A stretch of 64,000 nt of DNA from Phocaeicola oris (GCF_021295095.1 NZ_JAJLQX010000006.1:59000-122999); one strand, 5' to 3'; positions 43,410-54,395 are shown, numbered from the stretch's first letter. Notes: generated by a model not told the origin, from the sequence alone. Made by a program: numbers and translations.

Positions 43410-44650
43410 TACGAATAGATTTAGATAAATGGGAAGAAATTCTTATTACCATTACACGTAATAAAACAAGAAGTCTGCTCACTGCTTTCGGTGTGTTCTG
43501 GGGAATCTTTATGCTAATCGCACTAATGGGTGGAGCTAAAGGACTGGAAGAAATGATGGCAGTCAATTTCAAAGGATTTGCTACCAATTCAGCCATATTT
43601 GGCACAAACAGGACAAGCATAGCATATAAAGGATTCCAAAAAGGACGGTCATGGGACCTGGAGTTAAACGACATCAATAAGATAAAAAAACAAGTTTACG
43701 AAGTGGATGTGGTTACTCCAACAGTAAGCAACTGGGGGTCAAAAGCTATATATGAGGATAAAAGCTCCGATTGTGTTATAAAAGGTTTATATCCTGAATA
43801 TGAAAAAATAGAAAGTCAGGGCATTACAATGGGGCGTTTCATTAACGACGTAGATGTTCGTGATCGACGAAAAGTTTGTACCATTGGAAAGAAAATATAT
43901 GAGCAACTCTTTCCAAACAAAGAAAACCCATTAGGCAAATTCATTCGTGTAGACGGTATTTATTACCAAATAATAGGAATGAGCCAATCGGTTGGCAAGA
44001 TGAGCATCAATGGTGGTATAGAACAAAGTATCGTACTTCCTATAACTACTATGCAACAGGCGTATAACAGGGGTAGAAAAGTTGACCTGATATGCATCAC
44101 AGCAAAATCCGGGCATACAGCAACCGAAGTAGCAGAAAAAGTTGAAGCGGTTATCAAACAATCACATTATATCCATCCTGATGACAAGCAAGCCGTTATG
44201 ATGGTAAATACCGAAGCCATGTTCGGTATGGTGGATAATCTGTTCGCCGGAATGAAATTACTCTCATGGATGGTAGGCTTAGGTACCTTGTTGGCAGGAG
44301 CCATCGGAGTAAGTAATATTATGATGGTAACGGTTAGGGAGCGTACCAGTGAAATAGGAATTCGCAGAGCTATTGGTGCACGGCCAAAAGATATATTAAG
44401 CCAAATCCTCTCCGAGAGTATGGTATTAACAACTACTGCCGGCATGTTCGGTATCTGCTTTGGAGTGCTTATCTTGCAAATGCTTGAGATAGGCACCGCC
44501 CAATCAGATACCCCGGGAGAATTTCAAATCAGCTTTTGGGCTGCTATTGGGGCATGTGCATTGCTAATGGTATTAGGTATGTTGGCAGGTTTGCTACCTG
44601 CATACAGAGCGATGGGCATCAAGCCAATAGATGCTATAAGAGACGAATAA
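43406..44650 (+). CDS. MacB-type ABC permease 2
   Basis: 414 aa with the same topology as the preceding gene and clear sequence similarity to it (LLTAFGVFWGIFMLIALMGG at the N-terminus, VRERTSEIGIRRAIGARPKDI in the FtsX part), so the pair arose by duplication. The C-terminus LLPAYRAMGIKPIDAIRDE is typical. The adaptor gene follows after 27 bp. Confidence 0.88.
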   Translation: MIRIDLDKWEEILITITRNKTRSLLTAFGVFWGIFMLIALMGGAKGLEEMMAVNFKGFATNSAIFGTNRTSIAYKGFQKGRSWDLELNDINKIKKQVYEVDVVTPTVSNWGSKAIYEDKSSDCVIKGLYPEYEKIESQGITMGRFINDVDVRDRRKVCTIGKKIYEQLFPNKENPLGKFIRVDGIYYQIIGMSQSVGKMSINGGIEQSIVLPITTMQQAYNRGRKVDLICITAKSGHTATEVAEKVEAVIKQSHYIHPDDKQAVMMVNTEAMFGMVDNLFAGMKLLSWMVGLGTLLAGAIGVSNIMMVTVRERTSEIGIRRAIGARPKDILSQILSESMVLTTTAGMFGICFGVLILQMLEIGTAQSDTPGEFQISFWAAIGACALLMVLGMLAGLLPAYRAMGIKPIDAIRDE

Positions 44651-44677
44651 AATAGAAATTAAATAAAAAACATATTT

Positions 44678-45775
44678 ATGAAGAAGTATTTCAAATTTGT
44701 AGTACTTGGAATCATTGCCTTGATTTTTATTGGAACATTTGCTTTCTTATATAGCAAATCGAGACCAAAAAAAATTTCCTATGAGACAGTCAAAGCTGAA
44801 GTTAAAGATCTTCAGAAGTCAACTATTGCGACGGGGAAGATTGAACCTCGTGATGAAATTCTTATAAAACCGCAAATATCAGGCATCATAGACGAAGTTT
44901 ACAAAGAAGCCGGTGAACAGATAAAAAAAGGTGAAGTCATTGCAAAAGTAAAGGTTATCCCTGAGTTAGGGTCTCTGAATTCCGCAGAAAGTCGTGTTCG
45001 TTTAGCTGAGATTAATGCAAAACAAAATCAGACAGACTTTGACCGTATGAAGAAGCTTTACGAAGATAAACTCATTAGCAGCGAAGATTACGAAAAAAGC
45101 GAGATTACTCTGAAGCAAGCTAAAGAAGAATTACAAACAGCCAAAGATAATTTGCAAATCATCAAAGAAGGCATTACAAAAAATAGTGCTTCATTTAGTA
45201 GTACGCTCATTCGCTCTACCATTGACGGATTGATTTTAGATGTTCCTGTTAAAGCCGGCAACTCGGTTATTATGAGTAACACTTTTAATGATGGTACAAC
45301 TATCGCTTCCGTAGCAAATATGAATGATTTAATCTTTAAAGGGAAGATTGATGAAACTGAAGTTGGGCAAATTCACGAAGGTATGCCTGTAAAAATCACT
45401 ATCGGAGCATTACAGGATATGAAGTTTGATGCCAAATTGGAATATATCTCTCCAAAAGGTATAGAAGAAAACGGAGCTAATCAGTTTGAGATAAAAGCTG
45501 CTATTACAGTTCCAGATTCCGTTACGATCCGATCCGGATACAGTGCCAACGCAGAAATTGTATTGGCAAGTGCTTCAAAAGTGCTGACTATTCCTGAAAG
45601 CAGCTTAGCATTTAATGAAGACTCTACTTTCGTTTTTCTGTTGAACAGCAAATCTACTGCTCAAAAATTTGACAAAAGACTGATTACTACCGGACTGAGC
45701 GATGGGGTTGATATAGAAGTGAAAAGTGGATTGAAAGCGGGTGATATTATTCGCGGTAAAGAAAAAGAGAATTGA
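44678..45775 (+). CDS. MacA/HlyD-type periplasmic adaptor
   Basis: 365 aa. An N-terminal membrane anchor (VVLGIIALIFIGTFAFLY, about 8-25), a lipoyl/biotinyl-like half-motif IKPQISGIIDEVYKEAGEQIKKGEVIAKV, a coiled-coil hairpin (about 100-165, LAEINAKQNQTDFDRMKKLYEDKLISSEDYEKSE), then the second lipoyl half, LIRSTIDGLILDVPVKAGNSV. It links the MacB-type permeases to the TolC channel. The next gene starts 1 bp after its stop. Confidence 0.9.
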   Translation: MKKYFKFVVLGIIALIFIGTFAFLYSKSRPKKISYETVKAEVKDLQKSTIATGKIEPRDEILIKPQISGIIDEVYKEAGEQIKKGEVIAKVKVIPELGSLNSAESRVRLAEINAKQNQTDFDRMKKLYEDKLISSEDYEKSEITLKQAKEELQTAKDNLQIIKEGITKNSASFSSTLIRSTIDGLILDVPVKAGNSVIMSNTFNDGTTIASVANMNDLIFKGKIDETEVGQIHEGMPVKITIGALQDMKFDAKLEYISPKGIEENGANQFEIKAAITVPDSVTIRSGYSANAEIVLASASKVLTIPESSLAFNEDSTFVFLLNSKSTAQKFDKRLITTGLSDGVDIEVKSGLKAGDIIRGKEKEN

Positions 45776-45776
45776 T

Positions 45777-47093
45777 ATGAAGAAACCTTTCCTACTTATA
45801 TTAGCTGTTGTCTCTGTCATCCCGACTTTCGCGCAAGAAGAATGGACGCTGACAAAATGCATCGATTATGCCTTAGAACATAACCTGACAATCAAGCAAC
45901 AAGAGGCAACAAGAGATTCCCGCAAGGTTGATGTGAATACAGCCAAATGGAGACGGCTGCCTAATTTGTCCGGTGACGTAAACCAATCATTCAACTTTGG
46001 ACGAGGCCTACAAGTTGATAATACGTATGCCGATCGGAATACACGTTCGTTTAGTGTGAGTCTCGGAACTAATGTACCATTATTCACCGGACTGGAAATT
46101 CCCAATTCCATAGCACTCAGCAAATTGAACCTGCAGGCAGCCATTGAGGACTTGAATAAAGCAAAAGAAGATGTAAGCATTCAAGTTACATCCTATTATC
46201 TTCAAGTACTTTATACCGAGGAATTAGCTAAGATAGCTCACAGCCAATTAGAATTAAGCAAGGAACAACTTGATTCCAAGATTGAGTTCTTCAAAAACGG
46301 AAAAGCAGCAGAAGCAGAAGTCTATGAAGCCAAATCAAGAGTTGCGCAGGATGAGCTTTCGGCAATTCAAGCTGATAATAATTATAATTTGGCTGTTCTC
46401 GACTTAACACAGATATTAGAATTGCCTTCACCGGAAGGTTTCAAAGTAGTAGCTCCCACAAAGGAGTATTCTTTTGAGACACTTGCTTTACCCGAAGCCA
46501 TTTATAATGAAGCTTTAACCTTTAAACCGTCTATTAAGGCTGCCCAATATCGACTTGAAGGTGCCGACAGAAGTATAAAGATTGCCCAAAGTGCCTTATA
46601 TCCTCAACTAAACTTACAAGCAGGATTAGGAACCAACTATTATAATGTCTCGGGAATTAAAAATATCAGTTTCGCCGATCAGTGGAGTCAAAACTTTGCA
46701 AGATATATCGGGGTCAGCCTCAGTATACCTATATTCAATCGGTTCCAAACACGTAATAATATAAGAAAAGCAAGAATTGACAAAACAAATCTCACTTGGC
46801 AATTGGAAGAAAGCAAGAAGACGCTTTATAAAGAGATTCAACAAGCCTATTATAATGCGGTAGCTGCTGAGAGCAAATATAAAAGCAGCCAAACGGCAAG
46901 CGAAGCAGCTGAAGCTTCATTTAACTTAATAAAAGTGAAATATCAGGAAGGAAAAGCCAATGCTACAGAATATAATGAATCGCGTACCAATTGGATGAAA
47001 GCTGTCTCCGACTTGGCTCAAGCTAAATACGAATATCTGTTTCGTACAAAAATCTTAGACTTCTATAAAGGAACGCCAATCGCCTTGAAATAA
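45777..47093 (+). CDS. TolC-family outer-membrane efflux protein
   Basis: 438 aa from the ATG at 45777 (MKKPFLLILAVVSVIPTFAQ, a signal peptide); an in-frame start at 45741 inside the adaptor gene is rejected. Two repeats of the outer-membrane efflux domain are visible: WTLTKCIDYALEHNLTIKQQEATRDSRK and LPEAIYNEALTFKPSIKAAQYRLEGADRSIKIAQSALYPQLNLQAG. Long amphipathic helices (about 125-210 and 330-420) form the alpha-barrel. It exports the substrate of the MacAB-type pump across the outer membrane. Confidence 0.92.
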   Translation: MKKPFLLILAVVSVIPTFAQEEWTLTKCIDYALEHNLTIKQQEATRDSRKVDVNTAKWRRLPNLSGDVNQSFNFGRGLQVDNTYADRNTRSFSVSLGTNVPLFTGLEIPNSIALSKLNLQAAIEDLNKAKEDVSIQVTSYYLQVLYTEELAKIAHSQLELSKEQLDSKIEFFKNGKAAEAEVYEAKSRVAQDELSAIQADNNYNLAVLDLTQILELPSPEGFKVVAPTKEYSFETLALPEAIYNEALTFKPSIKAAQYRLEGADRSIKIAQSALYPQLNLQAGLGTNYYNVSGIKNISFADQWSQNFARYIGVSLSIPIFNRFQTRNNIRKARIDKTNLTWQLEESKKTLYKEIQQAYYNAVAAESKYKSSQTASEAAEASFNLIKVKYQEGKANATEYNESRTNWMKAVSDLAQAKYEYLFRTKILDFYKGTPIALK

Positions 47094-47111
47094 AATTTAA
47101 AACATATAAAC

Positions 47112-47148
47112 AAAAAGAGGATGTGTCTGTTCGACACACTCCTCTTTT
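47112..47148 (+). terminator. Terminator of the efflux operon
   Basis: Stem AAAGAGGA and GTGTC pairs with GACAC and TCCTCTTT, continuing into T residues. Confidence 0.8.
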
Positions 47149-47192
47149 CTATTACAGACAATTGAAAAGTAAAGCAATTCTATATTTTAAAA

Positions 47193-48113
47193 TTAACGAT
47201 GTCTGCTTGCGCCACCAACATTATTGTCATGTCTCGAAGAAGTATTCTCTGATCTTGTTGAAACACTCCCACTTCTGACTTCACTTCTATTCTCAACTCT
47301 CGTAGAACGCTCTTTGCGGGAATTATTATTGTAATGCATCTTTCGATCTTCCGAAGAATATCTCATATCCACTCCGTTACGATTAGAGTTTCCGGCTCTT
47401 ACACGTTCTCTACTGTTATCAAAATTATTATTGCCCCTTCTGTTATCGTCATAACGACGACTATTTACTTCCGGACGACGATTATCTGTTCGACCTATTC
47501 TGTAAACATCGTCACGCCCTCTTCTGTTATCCATTCTCGGAACAGGATGATGTCCAAGGTCCCGACCGCGTGCTATTCTGAAATCTCCTTTGAAAACTTC
47601 AAATCCACGATAACGACGATGGTGAATCTCATAGAAGCTACGATTACCAAAATGAGTACGATAATGTCCACCGCAATAAGTGCGATAACCTATCGGCACA
47701 TCAAAATAGAAGAAATTATGATTCGTATAAACTTTAAAGATTCCTAAGTTCCAAGAACGACGATAAGTGTACACCGGACGATAGAAATAAGAAATCTGCA
47801 TAAAACGGCTGTACTGATAGCTTGACAATATCCAACGAAGATCATCATTACGAATATCAAGGAAATTGTAGTATTCATTTAACGCATACTCATCACCTCT
47901 TGCCACCGCTTTCATAATAGGATCTACTTGATACATGAAATCAAAATTAACTTCATATACATCATTATATTGCTCTGATGAAAGCTGTAGTTCATACGCC
48001 ATACGATCGGTGAGAAATCGAACGTTTCTGCGCATCTTATTTAAACTCATAGCTGATACGGATAATGTACCGAACATGACGATCATCATCCAAAGTGCAG
48101 TTAACTTTTTCAT
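47193..48113 (-). CDS. Secreted Arg/Asn-rich protein of unknown function
   Basis: 306 aa from the ATG at 48113 (MKKLTALWMMIVMFGTLSVSAMS, a signal peptide); the longer frame adds nine residues. After the signal come LNKMRRNVRFLTDRMAYELQLSSEQYNDVYEVNFDFMY, a helical part to about 120, then a Tyr/Phe-rich region. The last ~130 residues are low-complexity, dominated by Arg, Asn, Ser and Asp (RRYDDNRRGNNNFDNSRERVR). Exported, strongly basic, probably disordered at the C-terminus. No family recognised; a -7 element lies at 48162-48169 (TATTTTTG). Confidence 0.65.
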   Translation of the reverse strand: MKKLTALWMMIVMFGTLSVSAMSLNKMRRNVRFLTDRMAYELQLSSEQYNDVYEVNFDFMYQVDPIMKAVARGDEYALNEYYNFLDIRNDDLRWILSSYQYSRFMQISYFYRPVYTYRRSWNLGIFKVYTNHNFFYFDVPIGYRTYCGGHYRTHFGNRSFYEIHHRRYRGFEVFKGDFRIARGRDLGHHPVPRMDNRRGRDDVYRIGRTDNRRPEVNSRRYDDNRRGNNNFDNSRERVRAGNSNRNGVDMRYSSEDRKMHYNNNSRKERSTRVENRSEVRSGSVSTRSENTSSRHDNNVGGASRHR

Positions 48114-48161
48114 GGCTGTTGTATTTAAAATGTTCGACATCTTTTTTTCTTTTTCCTATCA

Positions 48162-48169
48162 CAAAAATA
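48162..48169 (-). promoter_or_regulatory. -7 promoter element of the Arg/Asn-rich protein gene
   Basis: Minus strand TATTTTTG, about 50 nt before the chosen start. Confidence 0.45.
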
Positions 48170-48240
48170 AAGGAAGAGAAATACTCAGCCAATTGAAATT
48201 CCCTAATTACCAAAAGGACTTTCCCTATTTCTATTAGGGA

Positions 48241-49080
48241 TTATCCTCTAACGAGTTTTATGCCATTATCATCCAACAAGATAAGACGCTTCTTATAAAG
48301 ATCGCCAACCGCTTTCTTAAATGTTTTTTTACTTACTCCAAATGCTCTGTATATATCATTAGCCTCACTTTTATCGTTAAACTCGGTATGACCTCCGTGC
48401 TCCCTTATATAATTTAATAAGGTCTCAGCGAAGCTGTCTACTTTCTTATAACCTCCCTGTTGTAACTCCAAATCTATCTTTCCGTCCTCACGAATCTGCT
48501 TAATATAGGCCTGCGTCTTCTGCCCTACATCAATCAACTGAAAAATTTCGTCTTTATATAACAAGCCACTGAACTTATTCTCTATAATGGCTTTATAACC
48601 CAAATCTGTCTGCAGCCAAATAAGTATATCTACCTTCTGCCCTGCCTCATACTCGAAAGTATCTTTCGAAAGGAAACGCTCCACTCTTGCTGACGCCATA
48701 ATACGATAGCTCTCTTCATCTACATGAACATGAACAATATACTTATGTCCTTTTTGCATCCGCGTCTTTTGTTCGCGAAACGGACAAAACAAATCCTTCA
48801 TCAGTCCCCAATGAAGAAATGCACCAAACTTATTTACCCAAACCACCTCAAGATACGCAAACTGACCAACCTCCGCTAAAGGTTCTTGTGTAGTAGCTAT
48901 AAGACGTTCATCCTGATCCAGATAAAGAAAAACATCCAATTTATCTCCTACCATACATCCTTGCGGAACGTAACGCGAAGGAAGCAAAATCTCTCCGTCA
49001 TCACCTCCGTCCAAGTAAACGCCGAAATCTACTTCTTTTACTACCTCAAGCGTATTATGTTTTCCTAATTCTATTTCCAT
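48241..49080 (-). CDS. CvfB-like S1 RNA-binding protein
   Basis: 279 aa. Three S1-like OB domains are visible: residues 1-65 (VVKEVDFGVYLDGGDDGEILLPSRYVP), 70-135 (AYLEVVWVNKFGAFLHWGLMKDLFCPFREQ) and 145-215 (GYKAIIENKFSGLLYKDEIF). A C-terminal winged helix follows (NDIYRAFGVSKKTFKKAVGDLYKKRLI). This is the YitL/CvfB arrangement known from Staphylococcus, where it affects virulence factor expression and binds RNA. In Bacteroides its role is unstudied as far as I know. Confidence 0.85.
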   Translation of the reverse strand: MEIELGKHNTLEVVKEVDFGVYLDGGDDGEILLPSRYVPQGCMVGDKLDVFLYLDQDERLIATTQEPLAEVGQFAYLEVVWVNKFGAFLHWGLMKDLFCPFREQKTRMQKGHKYIVHVHVDEESYRIMASARVERFLSKDTFEYEAGQKVDILIWLQTDLGYKAIIENKFSGLLYKDEIFQLIDVGQKTQAYIKQIREDGKIDLELQQGGYKKVDSFAETLLNYIREHGGHTEFNDKSEANDIYRAFGVSKKTFKKAVGDLYKKRLILLDDNGIKLVRG

Positions 49081-49214
49081 ATTTTTCTATTTTTTCTGTA
49101 AAGATAATCTTTTTCATGTTAAATGACCTTTTTAACATGAAATAAATGAATGAAAATTTGGAAACATGCTGATAAAATAATATATTTGTTTATCACCTAT
49201 AAAAATATACGACT

Positions 49215-49460
49215 ATGAAAACAATAACACTTACTTATTGCAAGAGTACCATTGAAGCACATCGCATTAAAGATGTCTTAGAAGAGCAAGGCATTCAATG
49301 TATTCTCCAGAATGAGAATATAACTCACGTTTTAATACCTTTTCCAAAGTTTGAGATTCCTATCTTTGTTGACGAGGATGATTTAAAGAAAGCTCAAGAT
49401 ATTCTGAAAGAACTATTCCCTGAGAAAATTATTGGAAACGATTCTATTTATTATTTCTAA
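49215..49460 (+). CDS. DUF2007 domain protein
   Basis: 81 aa. [26 protein letters not shown] and [23 protein letters not shown] match the small ferredoxin-like DUF2007 fold, often annotated as putative signal-transducing protein. The ligand is unknown. It overlaps the 3' end of the LolD-like gene by 4 bp, tail to tail. Confidence 0.8.
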   Translation: MKTITLTYCKSTIEAHRIKDVLEEQGIQCILQNENITHVLIPFPKFEIPIFVDEDDLKKAQDILKELFPEKIIGNDSIYYF

Positions 49461-50122
49461 CTTAGTTCTCCTGATATCCGACCATCTAATAGATGAATGA
49501 TCCTATCTGTCAATTTGGCCAAGTTCTCGTCGTGAGTTACAATAACAAATGTCTGATTCAGCTTGTTACGCAAGTTGAAGAACAATTGATGTAGCTCTTG
49601 CTTATTGACAGTATCCAGACTTCCGGAAGGCTCGTCGGCAAGGATAACGGAAGGATTATTTATGAGCGCACGTCCTACTGCCACACGTTGCTTCTCTCCT
49701 CCCGACAATTCTGCAGGTTTATGTGAAGCACGATCTTTCAATCCTAACATATCCAATATATCCAACGCTTTCTTCTTGGCAATCGAAGCTGATTCCCCCG
49801 CTATCAATGCCGGAATCATGATATTTTCCATAGCAGTAAATTCAGGAAGCAACTGATGAAACTGAAATACAAAACCTATTTGCTTATTACGAAAGGCCGA
49901 CAATTCCTTTTCCGCCAACTTGCTCACATCCGTTCCTTTGATTATCACCGATCCACTATCAGCCTTATCTAATGTTCCCATAATCTGAAGTAATGTCGTC
50001 TTTCCCGCGCCACTCGGACCGACAATACTCACCACTTCTCCTTTTTCTATATTCAAATCTATATCTTTTAGCACCTGTAGTGTACCAAAACTCTTTTTTA
50101 TTCCTTTTAATTCTATCATCAT
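49457..50122 (-). CDS. LolD-like ABC transporter ATPase
   Basis: 221 aa. Walker [11 protein letters not shown]-loop FVFQFHQLL, signature LSGGE, Walker [13 protein letters not shown], switch [30 protein letters not shown] is characteristic of LolD, the ATPase of lipoprotein release from the inner membrane. The LolC/E permeases are not adjacent; in Bacteroides they are usually elsewhere. It follows the antiporter after 10 bp. Confidence 0.82.
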   Translation of the reverse strand: MMIELKGIKKSFGTLQVLKDIDLNIEKGEVVSIVGPSGAGKTTLLQIMGTLDKADSGSVIIKGTDVSKLAEKELSAFRNKQIGFVFQFHQLLPEFTAMENIMIPALIAGESASIAKKKALDILDMLGLKDRASHKPAELSGGEKQRVAVGRALINNPSVILADEPSGSLDTVNKQELHQLFFNLRNKLNQTFVIVTHDENLAKLTDRIIHLLDGRISGELS

Positions 50123-50132
50123 AACCGTAATA

Positions 50133-52274
50133 TTAATCTTCTTTCTTCGTTAGCTTTGAGAATCGATCGACAATCTTATCGTATAAAGTAATGGACACCG
50201 GCTTCCGAATAATCGGGTTTGCAAACGAAACAATGTCTTGCGGACTGGCAAATTGATCAGGATAAATAATCAATAAACTGTTATTGGCAAAATATTTACT
50301 AAGTTGCTGAGGCAATTTCTCAAACGAAGATTTGTACGAAATAGATCCTGATCGGGAAGAAACCACCACAAACAAATGGTCATAGCTAACCTGACCGGTA
50401 AGAAGTAACAAATCATCCCAATCCTCCAGTTCGGAGAACTCGGCAAACTGACCGCCATCTTTCCGTTCTACAATATTCTGAATCAAGACGGTAGTAGACT
50501 TCGTAGCAAAGAAGCGAATACGACACCCCAACTGACGTGCCATTCGGCACAACTGAATGATCCACTTCACAAATCCTGCCTCATATTCGGCTTTCTCAGG
50601 AACAGCTACCACTATTCTGCGTAAGGTATTCACCGGCATCAGTAGTTTGGCAATCATCACCTGACGTTGAGTTTCTTCCAACAAACGCTCTGTCAAAGAA
50701 CCAAGAAAAGAATCCATCAGTTTTTCTTTCCGATGCAAACCGATGACCACATCGGTTGCCGAATTTTCTTTCAGCGTATGAATGATTCCCTGAGCAATAT
50801 TCATATCATAACGCAACACGGTCTTTACCGTAGCATTGACCGCGGCACCCAACTTTGCGGCCAGCTCCAAGTTCCGTTTGCTTATACGTTCCTTTACTTC
50901 CAATGCATTATTATCATTAATCACGCTTAATGCTACCAATGGAGCTTTCTCTTTACTCGAACGAAGCGTCAATGCCATCTCCATCAAACCTTCTATATTA
51001 TCCGGATTAGAAACAGGTATTAAGAATATCTCCTGCTCATGATTCACAGAATCGGCACTCAACTGCTGCTGTGTCACTATCTGGCGAGCAGCTCGTTCAG
51101 TAATCATTGAACTGATAATACATGTAACAAGTATCATCACTATGGTTCCATTCAGCACATTATCGTCAAGTAAACGTTCTCCATTCGCCATAACTATCCC
51201 ATGCCCTACCATTACAGTGGCCAACGCAGCAGCGGCATGAGCATTTGTCATTCCAAATAGAACCTTTCGCTCCACATTCTGTAATCTGAATATTTTCTGG
51301 ATAATATAACAAGGTATCCACTTGACTATCATAGCAACAATAGTCATCACTGCCGCCACATAAAGGGCAAAACCGCCGACAAACAAACTCTTTATATCAA
51401 TAATCATTCCCACACCTATCAAGAAGTATGGAATAAACAGCGCGTTACCTACAAACTCTAACCGACTCATCAATGGAGACACATGAGGAACGAACCTGTT
51501 CAGCACCAGACCTGCAAGAAAAGCACCTAAAATACCCTCCATTCCCACAATCTGCATCAGCGCGGCTCCCAAGAATACCATGGAAAGTACAAATACAAAC
51601 TGCATTACTGCATCATCGTACCGGCGAAAGAACCAACGACATAAACGGGGCATAAAAAAGGAAATCAGCGCAGTAAGAACAAACACATTGATTAAAAGCA
51701 GCACCCAGAACCATGAACTCTGATTACCCAACTTATAGGTTCCACTTATCACCGCTAAAATAATTAACGCAAAAAGTACGGCTACAATTGTCCCCGCAAT
51801 AGAAATACTTGAAGACCGCTCCCGCGACAGACCATACCGGCTTATAATAGGATAAGTAATAAGCGTATTGCTGGCATAGATACTGGCCAATAAAACAGAA
51901 GACATTAAACCATAATGCAATAAGGAATGATTGGCTATAAAACCTATTATCATCGGAATGGCGAAAGTCAGCAGTCCGAAGACGATACCTTTTAACCGGT
52001 TCTTCTTGAAATCGTCCATATCCAACTCCAATCCGGCAAGAAACACAATATAGTACATGCCCACCTTACCGAAAAGTTCAAAGCTATCATCATAAGCCAG
52101 AATATTCAAACCATCCTTCCCGATGAGAATACCGGCAAGAATCATTCCCACAATATGTGGAATACGAAGCTTACCCATCAGCAGCGGAGCAAAGAGAATA
52201 ATCAATAGCACCAGGAAGAAAATCCAGGTTGGATCAGTGATGGGGAAATGTATGGAAAAACCTAAAAAATCCAT
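50133..52274 (-). CDS. CPA2-type cation:proton antiporter with C-terminal UspA-like domains
   Basis: 713 aa from the ATG at 52274 ([17 protein letters not shown]); the open frame extends 273 bp further but crosses the promoter at 52295. The membrane domain (about 15-410) has 12 or so helices with [24 protein letters not shown] and [15 protein letters not shown], typical of KefB/NapA-like exchangers. The C-terminal half (about 420-700) has two segments resembling universal stress protein domains ([37 protein letters not shown]). Na+ or K+ exchange for H+ is likely; the specific ion is not predictable. Confidence 0.85.
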   Translation of the reverse strand: MDFLGFSIHFPITDPTWIFFLVLLIILFAPLLMGKLRIPHIVGMILAGILIGKDGLNILAYDDSFELFGKVGMYYIVFLAGLELDMDDFKKNRLKGIVFGLLTFAIPMIIGFIANHSLLHYGLMSSVLLASIYASNTLITYPIISRYGLSRERSSSISIAGTIVAVLFALIILAVISGTYKLGNQSSWFWVLLLINVFVLTALISFFMPRLCRWFFRRYDDAVMQFVFVLSMVFLGAALMQIVGMEGILGAFLAGLVLNRFVPHVSPLMSRLEFVGNALFIPYFLIGVGMIIDIKSLFVGGFALYVAAVMTIVAMIVKWIPCYIIQKIFRLQNVERKVLFGMTNAHAAAALATVMVGHGIVMANGERLLDDNVLNGTIVMILVTCIISSMITERAARQIVTQQQLSADSVNHEQEIFLIPVSNPDNIEGLMEMALTLRSSKEKAPLVALSVINDNNALEVKERISKRNLELAAKLGAAVNATVKTVLRYDMNIAQGIIHTLKENSATDVVIGLHRKEKLMDSFLGSLTERLLEETQRQVMIAKLLMPVNTLRRIVVAVPEKAEYEAGFVKWIIQLCRMARQLGCRIRFFATKSTTVLIQNIVERKDGGQFAEFSELEDWDDLLLLTGQVSYDHLFVVVSSRSGSISYKSSFEKLPQQLSKYFANNSLLIIYPDQFASPQDIVSFANPIIRKPVSITLYDKIVDRFSKLTKKED

Positions 52275-52294
52275 GATGCTTGCTTTCAACTGAG

Positions 52295-52302
52295 CAAAAA
52301 TA
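52295..52302 (-). promoter_or_regulatory. -7 promoter element of the antiporter gene
   Basis: Minus strand TATTTTTG; it decides the antiporter start at 52274. Confidence 0.55.
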
Positions 52303-52344
52303 CAAAAAATCTGATTGAACTTAAAGATATAATACAAAATGTTG

Positions 52345-52352
52345 TATTTTTG
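52345..52352 (+). promoter_or_regulatory. -7 promoter element of asd
   Basis: TATTTTTG, 58 nt before the ATG at 52411; the in-frame start at 52339 precedes it and is rejected. Confidence 0.55.
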
Positions 52353-52410
52353 CAAAAGAATAAAGCTAAATGCTTTATTTATAAATAAAATACATAAATA
52401 TATAACTAAA

Positions 52411-53421
52411 ATGAGAGTAGCTATAGTTGGCGCAAGTGGTGCTGTAGGGCAAGAACTCCTTCGCATCCTTTCAGAGAGAAACTTTCCTCTTGACGATTTA
52501 GTATTGTTTGGCTCGGAACGCAGCGCTGGACGTACATATAATTTCAAAGGTAAAGACTATCAAGTTAAACTTCTTCAACATAACGACGATTTTAAAGATA
52601 TTGACATTGCCTTTGCGTCGGCAGGCGCAGGAACCAGCAAAGAATATGCCGATACCATCACTAAGTTCGGTACCGTTATGATTGATAACTCCAGTGCTTT
52701 CCGTATGGATGACGATGTTCCTCTGGTCGTTCCGGAAATTAATCCGGAAGATGCGCTGAACCGTCCGCATAATATCATCGCTAATCCAAACTGCACGACC
52801 ATTATGATGGTTGTCGTCTTAAATCCTATTGATAAATTGAGCCATATCAAGCGTATCCATATCGCTTCTTATCAGAGTGCCAGCGGCGCGGGAGCTGTTG
52901 CCATGGCCGAATTGGAACAACAGTATAAAGAAATGATACAAAACGGTAAAGTAAGTACCATCAACAAGTTCCCTCATCAATTGGCATATAACGTTATCCC
53001 TCAGATAGATAAGATGACCGAAAACGATTATACCAAGGAAGAAATGAAGATGTTTAACGAGACTCGTAAAATTATGCATAGCGATGTTCGTACCAGCGCT
53101 ACCTGCGTCCGTGTCTCTTCCCTTCGCTCTCATTCCGAATCTGTTTGGTTTGAAACGGAAAGACCGCTGACCGTTGATGAAGTTCGCGAGGCCATTGATT
53201 CCGCTCCGGGATGTACTCTCGAAGATGATCCACAAAACTATGTTTATCCTATGCCACTGGAATCTGCCGGAAAAGATGACGTATTTGTCGGACGTATCCG
53301 CAAAGACTTGGCTGATGATTATGGAATGACGCTCTGGCTTACCGGTGATCAAATTCGTAAAGGAGCTGCTCTGAACGCTGTTCAAATAGCGGAATATCTT
53401 ATTCAAGTAAAGAATATCTGA
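52411..53421 (+). CDS. asd: Aspartate-semialdehyde dehydrogenase
   Basis: 336 aa. NADP-binding [18 protein letters not shown] at the N-terminus, the catalytic Cys128 in NPNCTT, substrate-binding [15 protein letters not shown], and [18 protein letters not shown]. It reduces aspartyl phosphate to the semialdehyde, feeding lysine/diaminopimelate, threonine and methionine synthesis. Single gene, divergent from the antiporter. Confidence 0.96.
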   Translation: MRVAIVGASGAVGQELLRILSERNFPLDDLVLFGSERSAGRTYNFKGKDYQVKLLQHNDDFKDIDIAFASAGAGTSKEYADTITKFGTVMIDNSSAFRMDDDVPLVVPEINPEDALNRPHNIIANPNCTTIMMVVVLNPIDKLSHIKRIHIASYQSASGAGAVAMAELEQQYKEMIQNGKVSTINKFPHQLAYNVIPQIDKMTENDYTKEEMKMFNETRKIMHSDVRTSATCVRVSSLRSHSESVWFETERPLTVDEVREAIDSAPGCTLEDDPQNYVYPMPLESAGKDDVFVGRIRKDLADDYGMTLWLTGDQIRKGAALNAVQIAEYLIQVKNI

Positions 53422-53441
53422 TACATCTTTTATATGAATGA

Positions 53442-53467
53442 AGAGGACATGCCGACGCATGTCCTCT
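53442..53467 (+). terminator. Terminator of asd
   Basis: AGAGGACATG pairs with CATGTCCTCT across a 6-nt loop, followed by TTCTTTT. Confidence 0.85.
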
Positions 53468-53562
53468 TTCTTTTGCTCATCATTAATATATCTTAACTTT
53501 TCTCCACGCAGTTTTTTCCCTTTTCTTCATTTATATGATAGAAAAACAGAAAAACAATTAAA

Positions 53563-54309
53563 ATGAAAAAATCTCTTTTAAGTTTATTAGGTTTAGGTTT
53601 GATAACCTTCACTTTTGGGTTGCAATCATGCAACGATGATAACGACTGGAACAACAGTCGGATGTTCCCATCGGCTTTGGTAACCGTAAAACCAAACGTA
53701 GACAATTCTTCTTTTTATTTACAATTGGACGACATTACTACACTGGCTCCGACAAACATGACTACTTCCCCGTTCGGAACGAAAGAAGTTCGTGCACTGG
53801 TTAACTATACCGAAGTTGAAAAGCAAACAAATACCGCACATAGCCGAGCTGTAAAAATCAACTGGATAGATAGTATTCTGACAAAGCCTACTGCCACCTC
53901 TTTCGGCAAGAATCTGAATATAGAAAAATACGGTAACGACCCTGTCGAAATAATAAACGATTGGGTAACCATAGCCGAAGACGGTTATCTTACGCTCCGC
54001 TTCCGCACATGCTGGAGATACGGCGTCAAACACTATGTCAACTTGGTTATTACGCCCGACGAAACGAACGCGTATAATGTTACTTTCTACCACAACGCAA
54101 AAGGTGATAAAGACGGTCGGGTAGGTGATGCGTTGGTTGCGTTCAATTTAAGTGATCTGCCCGATACTCAGGGAAAAACAGTGAATTTGAAACTCAATTG
54201 GATGTCATTCTCCGGAGAAAAGTCGGCTACATTTAAGTATTGTACCCGTAAATCTACCAATACAAAGAACAGCATTACCGAAGGAAGCTTTGTAAACAGT
54301 GTTCAATAA
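53563..54309 (+). CDS. NigD-like lipoprotein
   Basis: 248 aa. A lipoprotein signal (lipobox GLQSC, Cys23) is followed by Asn/Asp-rich residues. The NigD pattern appears: an N-terminal OB-like region (ALVTVKPNVDNSSFYLQLDDITTLAPTN, FGTKEVRALVNYTEVE) and a C-terminal beta domain (EIINDWVTIAEDGYLTLRFRTCW, HYVNLVITPDETNAYNVTFYHNAKGD). The family is common in gut Bacteroides and named after a Prevotella bacteriocin locus, but its function is unknown. Confidence 0.85.
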   Translation: MKKSLLSLLGLGLITFTFGLQSCNDDNDWNNSRMFPSALVTVKPNVDNSSFYLQLDDITTLAPTNMTTSPFGTKEVRALVNYTEVEKQTNTAHSRAVKINWIDSILTKPTATSFGKNLNIEKYGNDPVEIINDWVTIAEDGYLTLRFRTCWRYGVKHYVNLVITPDETNAYNVTFYHNAKGDKDGRVGDALVAFNLSDLPDTQGKTVNLKLNWMSFSGEKSATFKYCTRKSTNTKNSITEGSFVNSVQ

Positions 54310-54360
54310 TCTTCATATAAATTATAATAAGACAAATTAAGAAACCATTTTGATGATTAT

Positions 54361-54395
54361 AGAGGGTGTGCCTTGAGGGTATACCCTCTTTCTTT
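54361..54395 (+). terminator. Terminator of the NigD-like gene
   Basis: AGAGGGT and GCC pairs with GGT and ACCCTCT, followed by TTCTTTT. Confidence 0.8.
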